Counted from the first letter of the stretch, positions 1 to 8,424 are shown. The stretch is DNA of 54,052 nucleotides from Streptomyces roseoverticillatus (GCF_000719265.1 NZ_JOFL01000035.1:1-54052); one strand, 5' to 3'. The notes: generated by a model not told the origin, from the sequence alone. Translations and numbers: made by a program.

Positions 1-1
1 C

Positions 2-532
2 CGTGCGCTGACCGACCGGACTGTCCACACGTTGCGGTATCCGCGCGTCCCAGCACCACGCCAGGATGGCCCCTGCTCGCTGCGCGACCCCGGGGAGTAT
101 CTCGTGCTCCTGGTCGACGGGCCGAGCCGGGAGGTCGCCACTGTGTCCTTCGAGGACGACCGAGGGAAGGGCGCGCTCGCCGTCGAGGTCGCCGGAACGC
201 TCATCGTTGCCACCCACGTGAGCGGGGACCAGCGGCGCACGCGCCAGCTGGCTCGCCTGGCCGAACTGGCCGCCACTCCCCCGGGACACGCGGCAGTTCT
301 TCTCGGTGACTTCAACACCGACCGTGCCACTGTGGCGTCGGCTCTGGGCACTGGCTTCGCCGTCGCGGATCTCCCGTCAGACGCCCTGCCGACACGGCCG
401 CACCCATCAGGCTCGGCGTCACCGTGGATCGATCACGTGGTCGTACGAGGCGCTGGCGTCAGCAGCGCGGCGGTCGAGAGCGCGGACGGCCTCTCGGACC
501 ACAACCTCGTCCGGGCGACCATCACCATGTGA
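2..532 (+). CDS. Endonuclease/exonuclease/phosphatase family protein, 3' part
   Basis: The reading frame is open to the left edge, so this is the C-terminal part of a longer gene; the TTG at 32 is probably not the true start. The protein shows the EEP-fold signatures GDFNTD (Asp/Asn of the active site) and, near the end, SDHNLV (the Asp-His pair typical of DNase I-like phosphodiesterases), with WIDHVVVRG between them. Known members cleave phosphodiester bonds in nucleic acids, phospholipids or inositol phosphates using a divalent metal. The substrate cannot be told from this fragment. The stop at 530-532 is followed by about 280 bases without an intact gene. Confidence 0.8.
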   Translation, partial: RALTDRTVHTLRYPRVPAPRQDGPCSLRDPGEYLVLLVDGPSREVATVSFEDDRGKGALAVEVAGTLIVATHVSGDQRRTRQLARLAELAATPPGHAAVLLGDFNTDRATVASALGTGFAVADLPSDALPTRPHPSGSASPWIDHVVVRGAGVSSAAVESADGLSDHNLVRATITM

Positions 533-639
533 GCTTCCCACCCCGGCCCTCGGCAACGGGCTCCGGTGGAGACCCCAGGCTCCCGGCGCGGGACACTTGT
601 TCCTGACCAGCCAGTCCGTGGGATGAGGCCACGGAATTC

Positions 640-819
640 GGGAGCCCTGTCGTTGCCCCATTCCCCGTCCAGACACTGCGCCTTGGCCGTCATCCATGAA
701 CTTGCTCAGCAGCGCGGCGATCTCGGCCGCGCTGCCTGGTGACGAGGCCTCGAACGAAGTCGTGCTGTCGCGAGGTGGATTTTGAACGCGCAGGGGACGA
801 GCCCTTCTGGCGTCGTCAT
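640..819 (-). pseudogene. Decayed open reading frame downstream of the methyltransferase remnant
   Basis: An ATG at 819-817 overlaps the methyltransferase remnant's stop codon (ATGA), the usual mark of a co-translated next gene. It reads MTTPEGLVPCAFKIH and runs 37 codons to a stop. A neighbouring frame then carries protein-like sequence (FEASSPGSAAEIAALLSKF), as if a frameshift had broken a small gene. The family is not recognised. The rest of 533-815 shows no convincing coding sequence. The call rests on the overlap and the apparent frame switch only. Confidence 0.25.
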
Positions 820-1402
820 GTGCCTGCCTCTGCGAAGAAGGCCTCACGCAACCGCTCCACACATGCTTCATCGAGCGGGCCGAGGTCATAAAGGCTGGAG
901 ACAGCAGCCCATACCTGCTCCACCGGACCACTGAGATCGATAGGGACCGAGGAACCGCTCATAGGCCTCGCCGCCAACGGCCCCGCCTCCCACCACGCAT
1001 GCCGGAACTCCTCCGGGAGACAGCACTCGGGCGACCTCAGCTACGACTTGCTCGATCTCGCTCATCAGCATCAGCGCCATATGGGAAACGCAGGCGTCGA
1101 AGCTGTCGTCGGCGAAGGGGAGCTCCTGAGCTCGGCCCTCTTCCAGCCTCGCTTCGGACAGCATCGGTCGACGTCGTGCCAGCGCCAGAGAATGCGCAGA
1201 CCGGTCCACCCCCGCGAGTTGTCTCCCGTCCTCCTGGGCCAGGAACTCAAGCAGTAGGCCCATCACCGCAGCCTAGATCCAGCACGCGCCTGCTTCCGGC
1301 TACCCGATCGCACAAGATCTCATAACTGGACCGGCCGTCATCGTTGGCCGGCGCATCCGTGGGCCGGGCCGCGCCGCCACGGTCGAGCGCCTGCACGCGC
1401 AC
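816..1402 (-). pseudogene. Class I SAM-dependent methyltransferase broken by two frameshifts
   Basis: Three frames read consecutively give one methyltransferase. Frame one, from a possible GTG at 1402, runs through RRVLDLGCGDG, the SAM-binding motif I. After a one-base shift near 1255-1265 the next frame reads LLLEFLAQEDGRQLAGVDRS, LPFADDSFDACVSHMALML and VARVLSPGG (motifs II-IV). A second shift near 930-945 leads to PVEQVWAAVSSLYDLGPLDE and a stop at 816-818. The first shift lies in a GGG run and is repaired by removing one G. All core motifs survive, so inactivation is recent or the frameshifts are sequence errors. The substrate is unknown. Confidence 0.7.
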
Positions 1403-1430
1403 CTGCCGGTAAGGGCCCCGGCCGATGGCG

Positions 1431-2102
1431 TCACCAGTCGATGTGTGCGGCGATCCAGTCGGCCAGGCCGTCCTCGTCGTCTGCGGAGGGCAGATCGGGA
1501 GCACAGGCGAGAGGGGTGCAGGACAGCTGCAAGTGGGTGAGGTAACCGTAGGGGCCGTTGTCGGCTGCCGGCCCGAGTACCAGAGCATGAGTGGGAGTGC
1601 GCCAGATACGCTGCGTCAGTGCGGGCCCGTTCACCACGGCCGAAGAGGACAAAACTGTTCGCTCAGGGGGCGCGCCGAGATGTTCGGTCACCGCCTGCGC
1701 GGCCTGTGCGAGTACGGCCTCACAATCCTGATCCGTGCATGGCCTGCGGCCGCTCCAGCCGGGCTGCTCCTGCCAGCGATCCATGAGGCCGTACAGCCAT
1801 GATCCGTTGGTCATGCTTTCGTCGTGCGGATCGACGGGGTAGAGCTCCCCGAAGACCAGGAAAGTCCGCGCGTCAGGATCTCCGAACGGGCTGAAAACCT
1901 CGGAACACAACACATGCTGCTCCGCGGTGCGGAAGGACTCACAGACCAGGCTTTCCTCCCAGCACCACCCCCGCCGCTGCACTTCGGCATCGACCGCGTC
2001 GAAGTCGTCAGAGGCGGAAGGTGCGGCCGGCAGGCCCACAAGTTCAGCAACGGCCCCCACGGTCAACGGCCGGTGGGCAAGAGCATGTACAGGAAACAGC
2101 AT
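1431..2102 (-). CDS. Hypothetical protein, about 223 aa
   Basis: The frame is open from 2261, but the ATG at 2102 (MLFPVHALAHRPLTVGAVAE) is the more sensible start because the upstream extension is low-quality. The product is acidic, Trp-rich and lacks a signal peptide or membrane segment. It includes WCWEESLVCESF and ends with SADDEDGLADWIAAHIDW. The codon pattern is Streptomyces-like across the whole frame and the orientation matches the decayed methyltransferase just downstream (29 bases). I do not recognise the family and assign no function. Confidence 0.55.
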   Translation of the reverse strand: MLFPVHALAHRPLTVGAVAELVGLPAAPSASDDFDAVDAEVQRRGWCWEESLVCESFRTAEQHVLCSEVFSPFGDPDARTFLVFGELYPVDPHDESMTNGSWLYGLMDRWQEQPGWSGRRPCTDQDCEAVLAQAAQAVTEHLGAPPERTVLSSSAVVNGPALTQRIWRTPTHALVLGPAADNGPYGYLTHLQLSCTPLACAPDLPSADDEDGLADWIAAHIDW

Positions 2103-2488
2103 GTGCAACACCCTAAAGGGCTGCGCTACCAGCACCCGAACCGAGTGCTCCGCTTTCAACAACGCCTCGCCCCGAGGACCGATGGGTCTATCCCCGTGCG
2201 CAGAGGGCGCATCGGCGCCGCGAACATCCACGGCATGACCAGAGCCGCCCCCGGGACACACTCAACTCCAAAGAAACAGACACCATCGCCTGCACCACAC
2301 CAAAATCCTGGACGGGATCCTTCCTCACGGGCGCGGAGAGCAGCCGGCAATGAAGCCGGAAGCGGTGACGCCCCAAGGTTCATCCGCTCGGGCACGGGAG
2401 CAGCCTCTGGTGATCATGCTGAGCGATCCAGCTCATTCGACGGCAAAGGCGTACGGAGCCCGCCGCAGGGGACCGGCCCCTTGCTGAG
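2103..2488. other. Intergenic stretch, no gene recognised
   Basis: About 390 bases between the hypothetical gene and the terminator after the WS/DGAT gene. Short open frames exist on both strands but none has a good start, ribosome site or protein-like composition. It presumably holds the promoter of the 1431-2102 gene; no clear -35/-10 pair was identified. Confidence 0.4.
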
Positions 2489-2521
2489 CCGGCCGCCCCG
2501 GTCGAGGGCTGGGGCGGCCGG
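2489..2521 (-). terminator. GC-rich hairpin after the WS/DGAT gene
   Basis: An 11-bp perfect stem (CCGGCCGCCCC pairing with GGGGCGGCCGG) with an 11-base loop lies 22 bases beyond the stop codon of the wax ester synthase gene. There is no U-tract, which is common for actinobacterial terminators. Confidence 0.6.
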
Positions 2522-2542
2522 GCGTCGACAAGCGGGAAAGGC

Positions 2543-3889
2543 TCAGGTCTCGCAGACTGCGGCCAGTTCGGCGGCCTCCTCCGCGATCGACCGGGCGAGT
2601 ACGTCCAGGTCGGGGACCGCGACGGCGTCGGCGAGCAGGCCGTAGCAGACACGGTCCTCGTACGTGGTGATGCCCACGGCAAGGGACTGCCCGGGCGCGA
2701 GCGGGGCGAGGGGGTAGGCCTCACGGACGGGACTACCCGCAAGCTTCAGGCCATCGGCACCACGCAGCGGCACGCTGGAGATGAGCAGGTCGTAGAAGAG
2801 CCGGCCCGAGCGGGCGATCAGGCCGCCGCCGAAGCGGTGGCCAAGGGGCGGGATGGCATCGGCGAGCAGCGCCGCGGCGCCCGGTCCGCTGGCGGGGCCG
2901 GCCTGCTTGTTGCGCTCCATGGCCTCGTGCACCGCGCGCAGACGGGCAAGGGGCTCGGCCTCGTCGACGGGGAGGCGCGTCAGGTAACCGGAGAGCCGGT
3001 TGCCCGAGGCGCTCGCGTCGCCCGGGTCACGCAGCGACACGGGGACGAGTGCACGGGGCTGTACGCCGTCACTGCCGTCGCCACGCTTGTCGAGCCATCG
3101 CCGCAGACCACCCGCGACCACCGCGAGGAGGATGTCGTTGACGGTGCCGCTCGTGGCCTGGCGGATACGGTTCACCTCACGCAGGCCGACGACCGCACCA
3201 TCGGCACGGCGAGCGCCGGTGGCGCGAGAGATCAGGGCGGGCGAGGAGCGCACGCCCCAGGCGGCGCGGGCCATCGCGGAACTGATCGACACGGCCCGCC
3301 CGGCATCAGTGACGACACCGCGCACCAGACCGGGCAACTTACGAGGATCAGGCAGGCGCAGAGCGGAGTCTGTCTCACGCCGCCGGGGTGCACCGGAGGG
3401 GGCGGGTGCTGCGTCGACGGCTGCGGGGTCCAGGAGCGACAGGACGTACGCCGCCGCACGCATGCCGTCCGCGTGAGCGTGATGGAAGGTGAACAGGACA
3501 GCGAAGGATGTACCCTCCGCGCCGGGCAGCACATGCGCCGCCCATGGCGGCCGCCCCCGCTCCAACGGCTCCTGCATCAAAGCCCCGGCGGCTGCATGGA
3601 AGTCCCGTACAGGCTCGGTGAGATGGACATGGTCCAGCGGATCGTAGTCAGGGGCGACGTGGCGGGCAGCGGAGCCGAGGGGGAACAAGACGGGGCGGAT
3701 ACGGGTGTTCAGGCCCGGTATACGAGCGGCGCGGGCCACGAGCAGCCCGGCAGCGCGCTCGGCGGCGTCCGGGGTGTCGGCGTCGAAAACGAAGAGCCCG
3801 CCCATGTGCAAGGGATGCCCGGAAGACTCGATGTTCCAGAAAGCAAGGTCAAGCGGAGTAAGCAGTTCAGGAGCCACTTCACAAGTCAC
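2543..3889 (-). CDS. Wax ester synthase/diacylglycerol acyltransferase (WS/DGAT) family
   Basis: Transfers acyl groups from acyl-CoA to fatty alcohols or diacylglycerol, making wax esters or triacylglycerol storage lipid at the membrane/lipid-body surface. The N-terminus LLTPLDLAFWNIESSGHPLH is typical of the family, and the catalytic HHxxxDG motif appears as HHAHADG near residue 138. The late VNDILLAVVAGGLRRWL and LISSVPL motifs are also family-like. The frame opens at 4024, but the GTG at 3889 with a GGAG ribosome site about 8 bases upstream gives the normal N-terminus and length (448 aa). It is transcribed alone and followed by a hairpin. All signature residues are intact. Confidence 0.9.
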   Translation of the reverse strand: MTCEVAPELLTPLDLAFWNIESSGHPLHMGGLFVFDADTPDAAERAAGLLVARAARIPGLNTRIRPVLFPLGSAARHVAPDYDPLDHVHLTEPVRDFHAAAGALMQEPLERGRPPWAAHVLPGAEGTSFAVLFTFHHAHADGMRAAAYVLSLLDPAAVDAAPAPSGAPRRRETDSALRLPDPRKLPGLVRGVVTDAGRAVSISSAMARAAWGVRSSPALISRATGARRADGAVVGLREVNRIRQATSGTVNDILLAVVAGGLRRWLDKRGDGSDGVQPRALVPVSLRDPGDASASGNRLSGYLTRLPVDEAEPLARLRAVHEAMERNKQAGPASGPGAAALLADAIPPLGHRFGGGLIARSGRLFYDLLISSVPLRGADGLKLAGSPVREAYPLAPLAPGQSLAVGITTYEDRVCYGLLADAVAVPDLDVLARSIAEEAAELAAVCET

Positions 3890-4320
3890 GGGGTCTCCGA
3901 GGTCACAGGGGAAGGGGTGCGCTCGCGCGTCGGGTGGGCCAGGGGCCGGGGACTGCGCTGCTGAACGTAAGCGAACTGAAGTCAACCGCCGACGGCCAAC
4001 TACAGTCAAGGGCGACCACATCACACTACGTTAAGAACGTGCACACACCCGGTGTTTTTCAGCCCCTCACGCATCCCTGCCTGCGCTCACATCAGCGTCA
4101 CCGCACCCCGAACACCGCCGGCACTCGATGCGCCGGCAGCCGCGGGGCCCCTACGGCGCCTCCTCGCCCTCGGCGCCGGGGAACGGACTTGTCTGGCGAG
4201 ATCGAGTCCCTGCGCCAAGTCGCGACGCAGATACTTCAGCTCGGATCCGCGGACTCACCGCCCTCTCGCCCGCAATGACCGGCCCGTAGCAGCACGTTGA
4301 GATCGGAGGCCTCGTCCAGC
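3890..4320. other. Intergenic region with TTGACT direct repeats
   Basis: 430 bases between the WS/DGAT start and the serine-hydrolase scrap. On the minus strand, toward the WS/DGAT gene, the motif TTGACTnnAGTT occurs twice about 28 bases apart around 3965-4010, where local AT content rises. These could be a -35 element and a regulator site, but no convincing -10 was paired with them. No protein-coding gene is supported here. Confidence 0.3.
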
Positions 4321-4455
4321 ATGGACATTCACGGCAGTTGCAGCACACAGTTCAGCGCGGTACGGGAGGCGTTCGCCGACTCCCTGCGCAGCGGAAGGGA
4401 GGTCGGCGCTTCGGTGGCGGTCTACCTCGACGGGGAGCCCGTCGTCGACCTGTGG
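4321..4455 (+). pseudogene. N-terminal scrap of a beta-lactamase-fold serine hydrolase
   Basis: The first 45 codons from ATG 4321 (FADSLRSGREVGASVAVYLD, then GEPVVDLW) match the N-terminus of EstB/class C beta-lactamase-like hydrolases, where a GGxAD-type sequence should follow. Instead the sequence turns into unrelated DNA. The catalytic SxxK and YxN motifs are absent, so no enzyme can be made. The break abuts an oppositely oriented alpha/beta-hydrolase fragment, indicating a past rearrangement joined the two. Confidence 0.55.
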
Positions 4456-4745
4456 CGGTTGCACGCGGGCTGTTGCGTGCAGGACTTGAACAGGCCCTCG
4501 AAGCCCTGCCGGGCGCTGCTCCAGGTCAGCGCCGATCCCGTCTTGGAGGGCGGCAGGATGCCGTCGATGCCGACTGACCGGATTCCCTGGGGTGTTGGCA
4601 CATACAGATGAGCGCCAGGTGAGTGCCGTAGGAGATGCCGAACACGTTCCACTGGTCGATGCCCAGCGTCACCCGCAGGTCCGCGTAGTCTGCGGCGCTT
4701 TCGGTGTCGTTGTAGGCGCCGGTCGAGGCCGGGCGCGATGGCGGC
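4456..4745 (-). pseudogene. Internal fragment of a TAP-like alpha/beta hydrolase
   Basis: Read right to left, one frame gives GAYNDTESAADYADLRVTLG followed by WNVFGISYGTHLAL, containing the nucleophile elbow G-I-S-Y-G of tripeptidyl-aminopeptidase-like alpha/beta hydrolases. About ten codons on the frame shifts to GIRSVGIDGILPPSKTG and FEGLFKSCTQQPACN, also characteristic of that family. The signal peptide, N-terminal part and C-terminal catalytic Asp/His region are missing. The fragment is truncated at both ends and frameshifted inside. Confidence 0.55.
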
Positions 4746-4764
4746 CCGGCCGTCGGAAATCCGG

Positions 4765-5118
4765 TCAGGCCTTTCTGACCACACTGGACTTGAGCTGCAT
4801 GGCACCGAAGCCGTCGATCTTGCAGTCGATGTCGTGGCCGTCCGTGCCGTCCACGAGACGGATGTTGCGCACCTTCGTACCCGCCTTGATCCCGGTCGGG
4901 CTGCCCTTGACCTTCAGGCTCTTGACCACCGTGACCGTGTCACCGTCGGCGAGTACGTTGCCGACCGAGTCCCTGATCACGCCGTCTTCGGTGGTGCTCA
5001 TGGGTTCCGCGGTCGGGAGTGACCACTCGTGCCCGCATTCCGGGCAGATCAGGAGCGCGCCCATCTCATAGGTGTATGCGCTGGAGCATTCGGGGCACGG
5101 GGGCAAGGTCTCGTTCAC
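4765..5118 (-). CDS. phnA: PhnA/YjdM-type zinc-ribbon protein
   Basis: A 117-aa protein with an N-terminal zinc ribbon (CPEC at 8-11, CPEC at 25-28) and the C-terminal PhnA domain (DGDTVTVVKSLKVKG, GTKVRNIRLVDG, HDIDCKIDGFGAMQLKS). The family is named after a gene near the E. coli phosphonate operon; its true role is unclear. The GTG at 5118 is chosen because it gives the standard N-terminus (NETLPPCPEC). There is no recognisable Shine-Dalgarno sequence. A TACACT -10-like hexamer ends 7 bases upstream of the GTG, so the mRNA may be leaderless (inference). All four Cys are present. Confidence 0.88.
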   Translation of the reverse strand: MNETLPPCPECSSAYTYEMGALLICPECGHEWSLPTAEPMSTTEDGVIRDSVGNVLADGDTVTVVKSLKVKGSPTGIKAGTKVRNIRLVDGTDGHDIDCKIDGFGAMQLKSSVVRKA

Positions 5119-5315
5119 CGAGGGAGTGTATTTCACACCTGGAGGTGGTCGTCGAGCAAGCGCGTGTGGCGTGGACGGCAGCGGCCACGGGCGGCTCGCT
5201 CGCCTCCGCCACGGGACACCTGGTGATCCGAGCCCGGAGATTCTGTCCTGATCGGGATCAGGGCGTTGCCGCACTCGCGGTGAGGCTTCGCGACGCAGGC
5301 TGTCGACGTACTGAC

Positions 5316-5337
5316 GAATTGCAAAATTTTGCAATTC
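5316..5337. promoter_or_regulatory. 22-bp perfect palindrome, putative ArsR operator
   Basis: The arm GAATTGCAAAA is followed directly by its exact reverse complement, in otherwise GC-rich DNA. It lies about 100 bases upstream of the arsR-like gene at 5440 and close to a possible -10 (ATACAT). Its core TTGCAAAATTTTGCAA matches 12 of 16 positions of the palindrome at 10351-10366 upstream of the paralogous regulator. ArsR-family dimers bind such imperfect AT-rich 12-2-12 or similar inverted repeats, so autoregulation is likely. Confidence 0.7.
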
Positions 5338-5439
5338 AATACATGCTGTCTTCGCTGTGTCCGTAGGTAGCCGCGGGCACAGCAACCACGTCATGCCCCT
5401 GCGCCGAGGGGGCGGCAAGGCGAGAGGCTGAGGGTTTTC

Positions 5440-5781
5440 GTGCCGGTTCCCCTGTACCAGGCCAAGGCCGAGTTCTTCCGCATGCTCGGACACCCGGTCC
5501 GCATCCGTGTCCTGGAACTGCTCCAGGACGGCCCGATGCCGGTGCGTGATCTGCTGGCAGCGATCGAGGTCGAGCCCTCGGGTCTGTCGCAGCAGCTGGC
5601 GGTGCTGCGCCGCTCGGGCATCGTCACCTCCACCCGCACCGGATCCACCGTCGTCTACGAGCTGGCCGGCGGCGACGTTGCCGAGCTGATGCGTGCGGCC
5701 CGCCGCATCCTGACCGAGATGCTCGCCGGGCAGCACGGGCTGCTCGAGGAGCTGCGCGACGCCGAGGCCGGCGCGAAGTGA
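5440..5781 (+). CDS. ArsR/SmtB-family transcriptional regulator (copy 1)
   Basis: A 113-aa winged-helix repressor: FFRMLGHPVRIRVLELL (helices 1-2), VRDLLAAIEVEPSGLSQQLA (recognition HTH), VLRRSGIVTSTRTGSTVVYE (wing). It contains no cysteine and no obvious alpha3 or alpha5 metal-binding set, so metal or persulfide sensing of the usual type is unlikely; the ligand is unknown. GTG start at 5440 with AGGG nearby. Its stop overlaps the SulP start by 4 bases (GTGA), so it is translationally coupled to the transporter. It is nearly identical to the product of 9778-10134. Confidence 0.92.
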   Translation: MPVPLYQAKAEFFRMLGHPVRIRVLELLQDGPMPVRDLLAAIEVEPSGLSQQLAVLRRSGIVTSTRTGSTVVYELAGGDVAELMRAARRILTEMLAGQHGLLEELRDAEAGAK

Positions 5782-7541
5782 GTACTGCGCCTGCCCGGGT
5801 GTGGACCCGGGTGCGTTCCCTGCTGCCCGCGCGTGCCGATCTGAGGGCGATGGGTCGCGCCCCTCGCCGTGACCTGCTTGCGGGCCTGACGGTGGCGATC
5901 GTGGCGCTGCCACTGGCTTTGGGGTTCGGGGTCTCCTCGGGGCTCGGGGCCGAGGCAGGGCTGGCCACGGCGGTGGTGGCCGGTGCGTTCGCCGCGGTTT
6001 TCGGTGGGTCGAATCTTCAGGTGTCGGGGCCGACCGGGGCGATGACCGTCGTCCTGGTGCCGATCGTTGCCCAGCACGGGCCCGGCGGCGTCCTTACCGT
6101 GGGTCTGCTCGCGGGGCTGATGCTGGTCGCCCTTGCCCTGGCCCGTGCCGGGCGGTACATGAGGTACGTCCCCGCCCCGGTGGTCGAGGGGTTCACCCTC
6201 GGTATCGCGTGCGTGATCGGTTTGCAGCAGGTGCCGAACGCGCTGGGGGTGGCCAAGCCGGAGGGCGACAAGGTTCTGGCTGTGACCTGGCGCGCGGTCG
6301 AGGCCTTCGTGCGCGCCCCGAACTGGACCGCTGTCGCGCTCGCGGGTGCGGTAGCTGCGGTCATGCTGGCCGGGGCCCGGTGGCGGCCGGCGATCCCCTT
6401 CTCGATCGTCGCGGTGATCGGGGCGACCATCGTGGCCCGGCTCTGCCACCTGGATGCTGCCCGTCCGATCGGGGACCTGCCCGCCGGGCTGCCCGCCCCC
6501 TCCCTGGCCTTCCTCGACCTCGGCGCGCTGGGTTCCCTGCTGGCGCCGGCGGTGGCAGTGGCGGCCCTGGCCGCGCTGGAGTCGCTGCTGTCGGCGTCCG
6601 TGGCGGATGGCATGACGGTGGGACAGAAGCACGATCCGGACCGGGAGCTGTTCGGGCAGGGGCTGGCCAACCTGGCCGCGCCGCTGTTCGGCGGCGTCCC
6701 GGCCACCGGCGCGATAGCCAGGACCGCCGTCAACGTCCGCACCGGCGCGCGCTCACGGCTGGCCGCACTCGTCCACGCCGCGGTGCTGGCGGTCATCGTC
6801 TTCGCCGCCGCCCCGCTCGTCTCCCGCATCCCGCTCGCCGCGCTCGCCGGGGTGCTGATCGCGACCGCGATCCGCATGGTCGAAGTCGGCAGCCTGCGGG
6901 CGATGGCCCGCGCTACCCGCTCCGACGCCTTCGTCCTGGTCCTGACCGCAGCTGCCACCCTGGCCCTGGACCTGGTCTACGCGGTCATCACCGGCCTGGC
7001 CGTGGCGGGCGCGCTGGCGCTGCGGGCGGTGGCCAAGCAGGCCCGCCTGGACCAGGTACCCCTGAAGGGGGACTTGCCCGGGGACCACAGCGCCGAGGAG
7101 CATGCGCTGCTGGCCGAGCACATCGTGGCGTACCGGATCGACGGACCCTTGTTCTTCGCCGCCGCCCACCGCTTCCTGCTGGAGCTGTCGGAGGTCGCCG
7201 ACGTGCGCGTGGTGATCCTGCGCATGTCGCGGGTGAGCACCATGGACGCCACCGGCGCCCTCGTCCTGAAGGACGCGGTGGCCAAGCTGAAGCGGCGCGG
7301 CATCACCGTCCTGGCCTCCGGAATCCGTCCCGGCCAGCGCCACGTCCTGCAGTCCACCGGCGCCCTCGGCCTGCTGAGGCCCACCGACTGCGACTACGCC
7401 ACCACGCCCGAAGCCATCGCCGCGGCCCGCGCCCACCTGCACCACACCGGCGTTCTGCCCCTTCCCGCCCAGCCCGCCCCGCCACCACCTGCACCTGTCC
7501 CTGTCCCTGTCCCTGTGATCAGCGAGGAGCCATCGCGATGA
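5778..7541 (+). CDS. SulP-family anion transporter with STAS domain
   Basis: A 587-aa inner-membrane carrier. RRDLLAGLTVAIVALPLALGF opens the transmembrane domain, and SGPTGAMTVVLVPI and GGVPATGAIARTAVNVRTGA are family landmarks. Roughly 10-14 membrane segments occupy residues 30-425. A cytoplasmic STAS domain follows (about 440-560, with ILRMSRVSTMDATGALVL). SulP proteins carry sulfate, bicarbonate, dicarboxylates or similar anions; the substrate here is not determined. The protein ends in a short Pro-Val repeat encoded by tandem CCTGTC units (about 7496-7516). Coupled by overlap to the ArsR gene upstream and the PNPOx-like gene downstream. Confidence 0.92.
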   Translation: MSTAPARVWTRVRSLLPARADLRAMGRAPRRDLLAGLTVAIVALPLALGFGVSSGLGAEAGLATAVVAGAFAAVFGGSNLQVSGPTGAMTVVLVPIVAQHGPGGVLTVGLLAGLMLVALALARAGRYMRYVPAPVVEGFTLGIACVIGLQQVPNALGVAKPEGDKVLAVTWRAVEAFVRAPNWTAVALAGAVAAVMLAGARWRPAIPFSIVAVIGATIVARLCHLDAARPIGDLPAGLPAPSLAFLDLGALGSLLAPAVAVAALAALESLLSASVADGMTVGQKHDPDRELFGQGLANLAAPLFGGVPATGAIARTAVNVRTGARSRLAALVHAAVLAVIVFAAAPLVSRIPLAALAGVLIATAIRMVEVGSLRAMARATRSDAFVLVLTAAATLALDLVYAVITGLAVAGALALRAVAKQARLDQVPLKGDLPGDHSAEEHALLAEHIVAYRIDGPLFFAAAHRFLLELSEVADVRVVILRMSRVSTMDATGALVLKDAVAKLKRRGITVLASGIRPGQRHVLQSTGALGLLRPTDCDYATTPEAIAAARAHLHHTGVLPLPAQPAPPPPAPVPVPVPVISEEPSR

Positions 7542-7990
7542 CCACCTCCCCCGCGCTCCGACGCGTGATCGACGTCTCCGGCGAGGAAGCCTGGTATCTG
7601 CTCGGCGGCGCCTCCCAAGGCCGGATGATGTACGAGCAGCGCGACACGATCGCGGTACGGCCCGCCTCCCACCTCCTGGAATACGGGCGCCTGATCGTCC
7701 GCGCCCCGGCCTCCGGCGCCGTGCTCTCCGCGCGTGTCAGCGTCACCTACCACTGCGACTACATCCACCCCAACACCGGCACCGGCTGGGCCGTGACCGC
7801 CTCCGGCCCGGCCGAGGCCATCACCAACCCCGACGAAGCCGCCCACTACCGGCGCGCCCTCCCCGGCTGGGCCCACGGCCCCCACGACACCCTGCTGCGC
7901 ATCCACCCGCAGACGGTCAACGGCTACCGCTTCACCCACGCCACCACCGGGGCGTCCGAGAGTGCCAAGGGCAGGCCCTCGGCCTCATGA
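7538..7990 (+). CDS. PNPOx-like (split-barrel flavin-binding) family protein
   Basis: A 150-aa protein of the pyridoxamine 5'-phosphate oxidase-like fold: ROS-range motifs EEAWYLLGGASQGRMMYEQ near the N-terminus, ASHLLEYGRLIVRAP, and a C-terminal RIHPQTVNGYRF strand. Family members bind FMN, F420 or haem, and many are redox or stress proteins; the cofactor is not predictable here. The ATG at 7538 overlaps the SulP stop (ATGA), and its own stop overlaps the next ATG at 7987, so the operon is tightly coupled. No signal peptide. Confidence 0.75.
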   Translation: MTTSPALRRVIDVSGEEAWYLLGGASQGRMMYEQRDTIAVRPASHLLEYGRLIVRAPASGAVLSARVSVTYHCDYIHPNTGTGWAVTASGPAEAITNPDEAAHYRRALPGWAHGPHDTLLRIHPQTVNGYRFTHATTGASESAKGRPSAS

Positions 7991-8403
7991 AACCGCCCAT
8001 CCCCCTGCCGTACGGAAGTGTGCTCGTCTGCCCCGCCGTGCCGGCCTCGGTGTCCCTGGCCCGCCGCACCGCCCAGATGACCTTCACCTCCTGGGGCATC
8101 AGGCCCGGCCACCCGGTCCTCGATGCGGCGCTGCTCATCCTGAGCGAGCTGGTCACCAACAGCGTCCGGCACGCCGTGGCCCTCTCGCCCCAGGTGACCG
8201 TCACCTACGCCGGCGGCCCGGACACACTCGCCTTCGCCGTCCATGACCGCCACCCCCACCAGCCCGCCCTGCACGCCGCGGCCGCCGGTAGCGGCGGCCT
8301 GGCCATGATCATGGAACTCACTCTCGGCCTGGGCGGCACCGCGATCATCCGGAGCGATGCGGACGGCCGGGGCAAGAGCATCTGGATCACCCTCCCCCTG
8401 TAG
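7987..8403 (+). CDS. ATP-binding protein, anti-sigma-factor-like HATPase
   Basis: A 138-aa single-domain GHKL ATPase. The N-box reads LILSELVTNSVRHA (Glu and Asn for Mg-ATP), followed by a short G1/G2 region (AVHDRHPHQP, GSGGLAMIMELTLGLGG). Streptomyces encode many such RsbW/SpoIIAB-like proteins; some are protein kinases that phosphorylate STAS antagonists, others only bind partners. A STAS protein is encoded 21 bases downstream, the natural partner. Start ATG 7987 overlaps the upstream stop. Confidence 0.88.
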   Translation: MKPPIPLPYGSVLVCPAVPASVSLARRTAQMTFTSWGIRPGHPVLDAALLILSELVTNSVRHAVALSPQVTVTYAGGPDTLAFAVHDRHPHQPALHAAAAGSGGLAMIMELTLGLGGTAIIRSDADGRGKSIWITLPL

Positions 8404-8424
8404 AAGAACGAGGCAGCAACAACG

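Noticed and set aside
2543..4024. Longer start of the WS/DGAT gene at 4024
   Set aside because: The added 45 residues are Arg/Pro-rich and unlike the family; the GTG at 3889 has a GGAG site and gives the normal N-terminus.
5316..5337. The palindrome as part of a CRISPR or insertion-sequence end
   Set aside because: It occurs once, without spacing repeats or a transposase gene nearby; similarity to the palindrome at 10351 fits a regulator site better.
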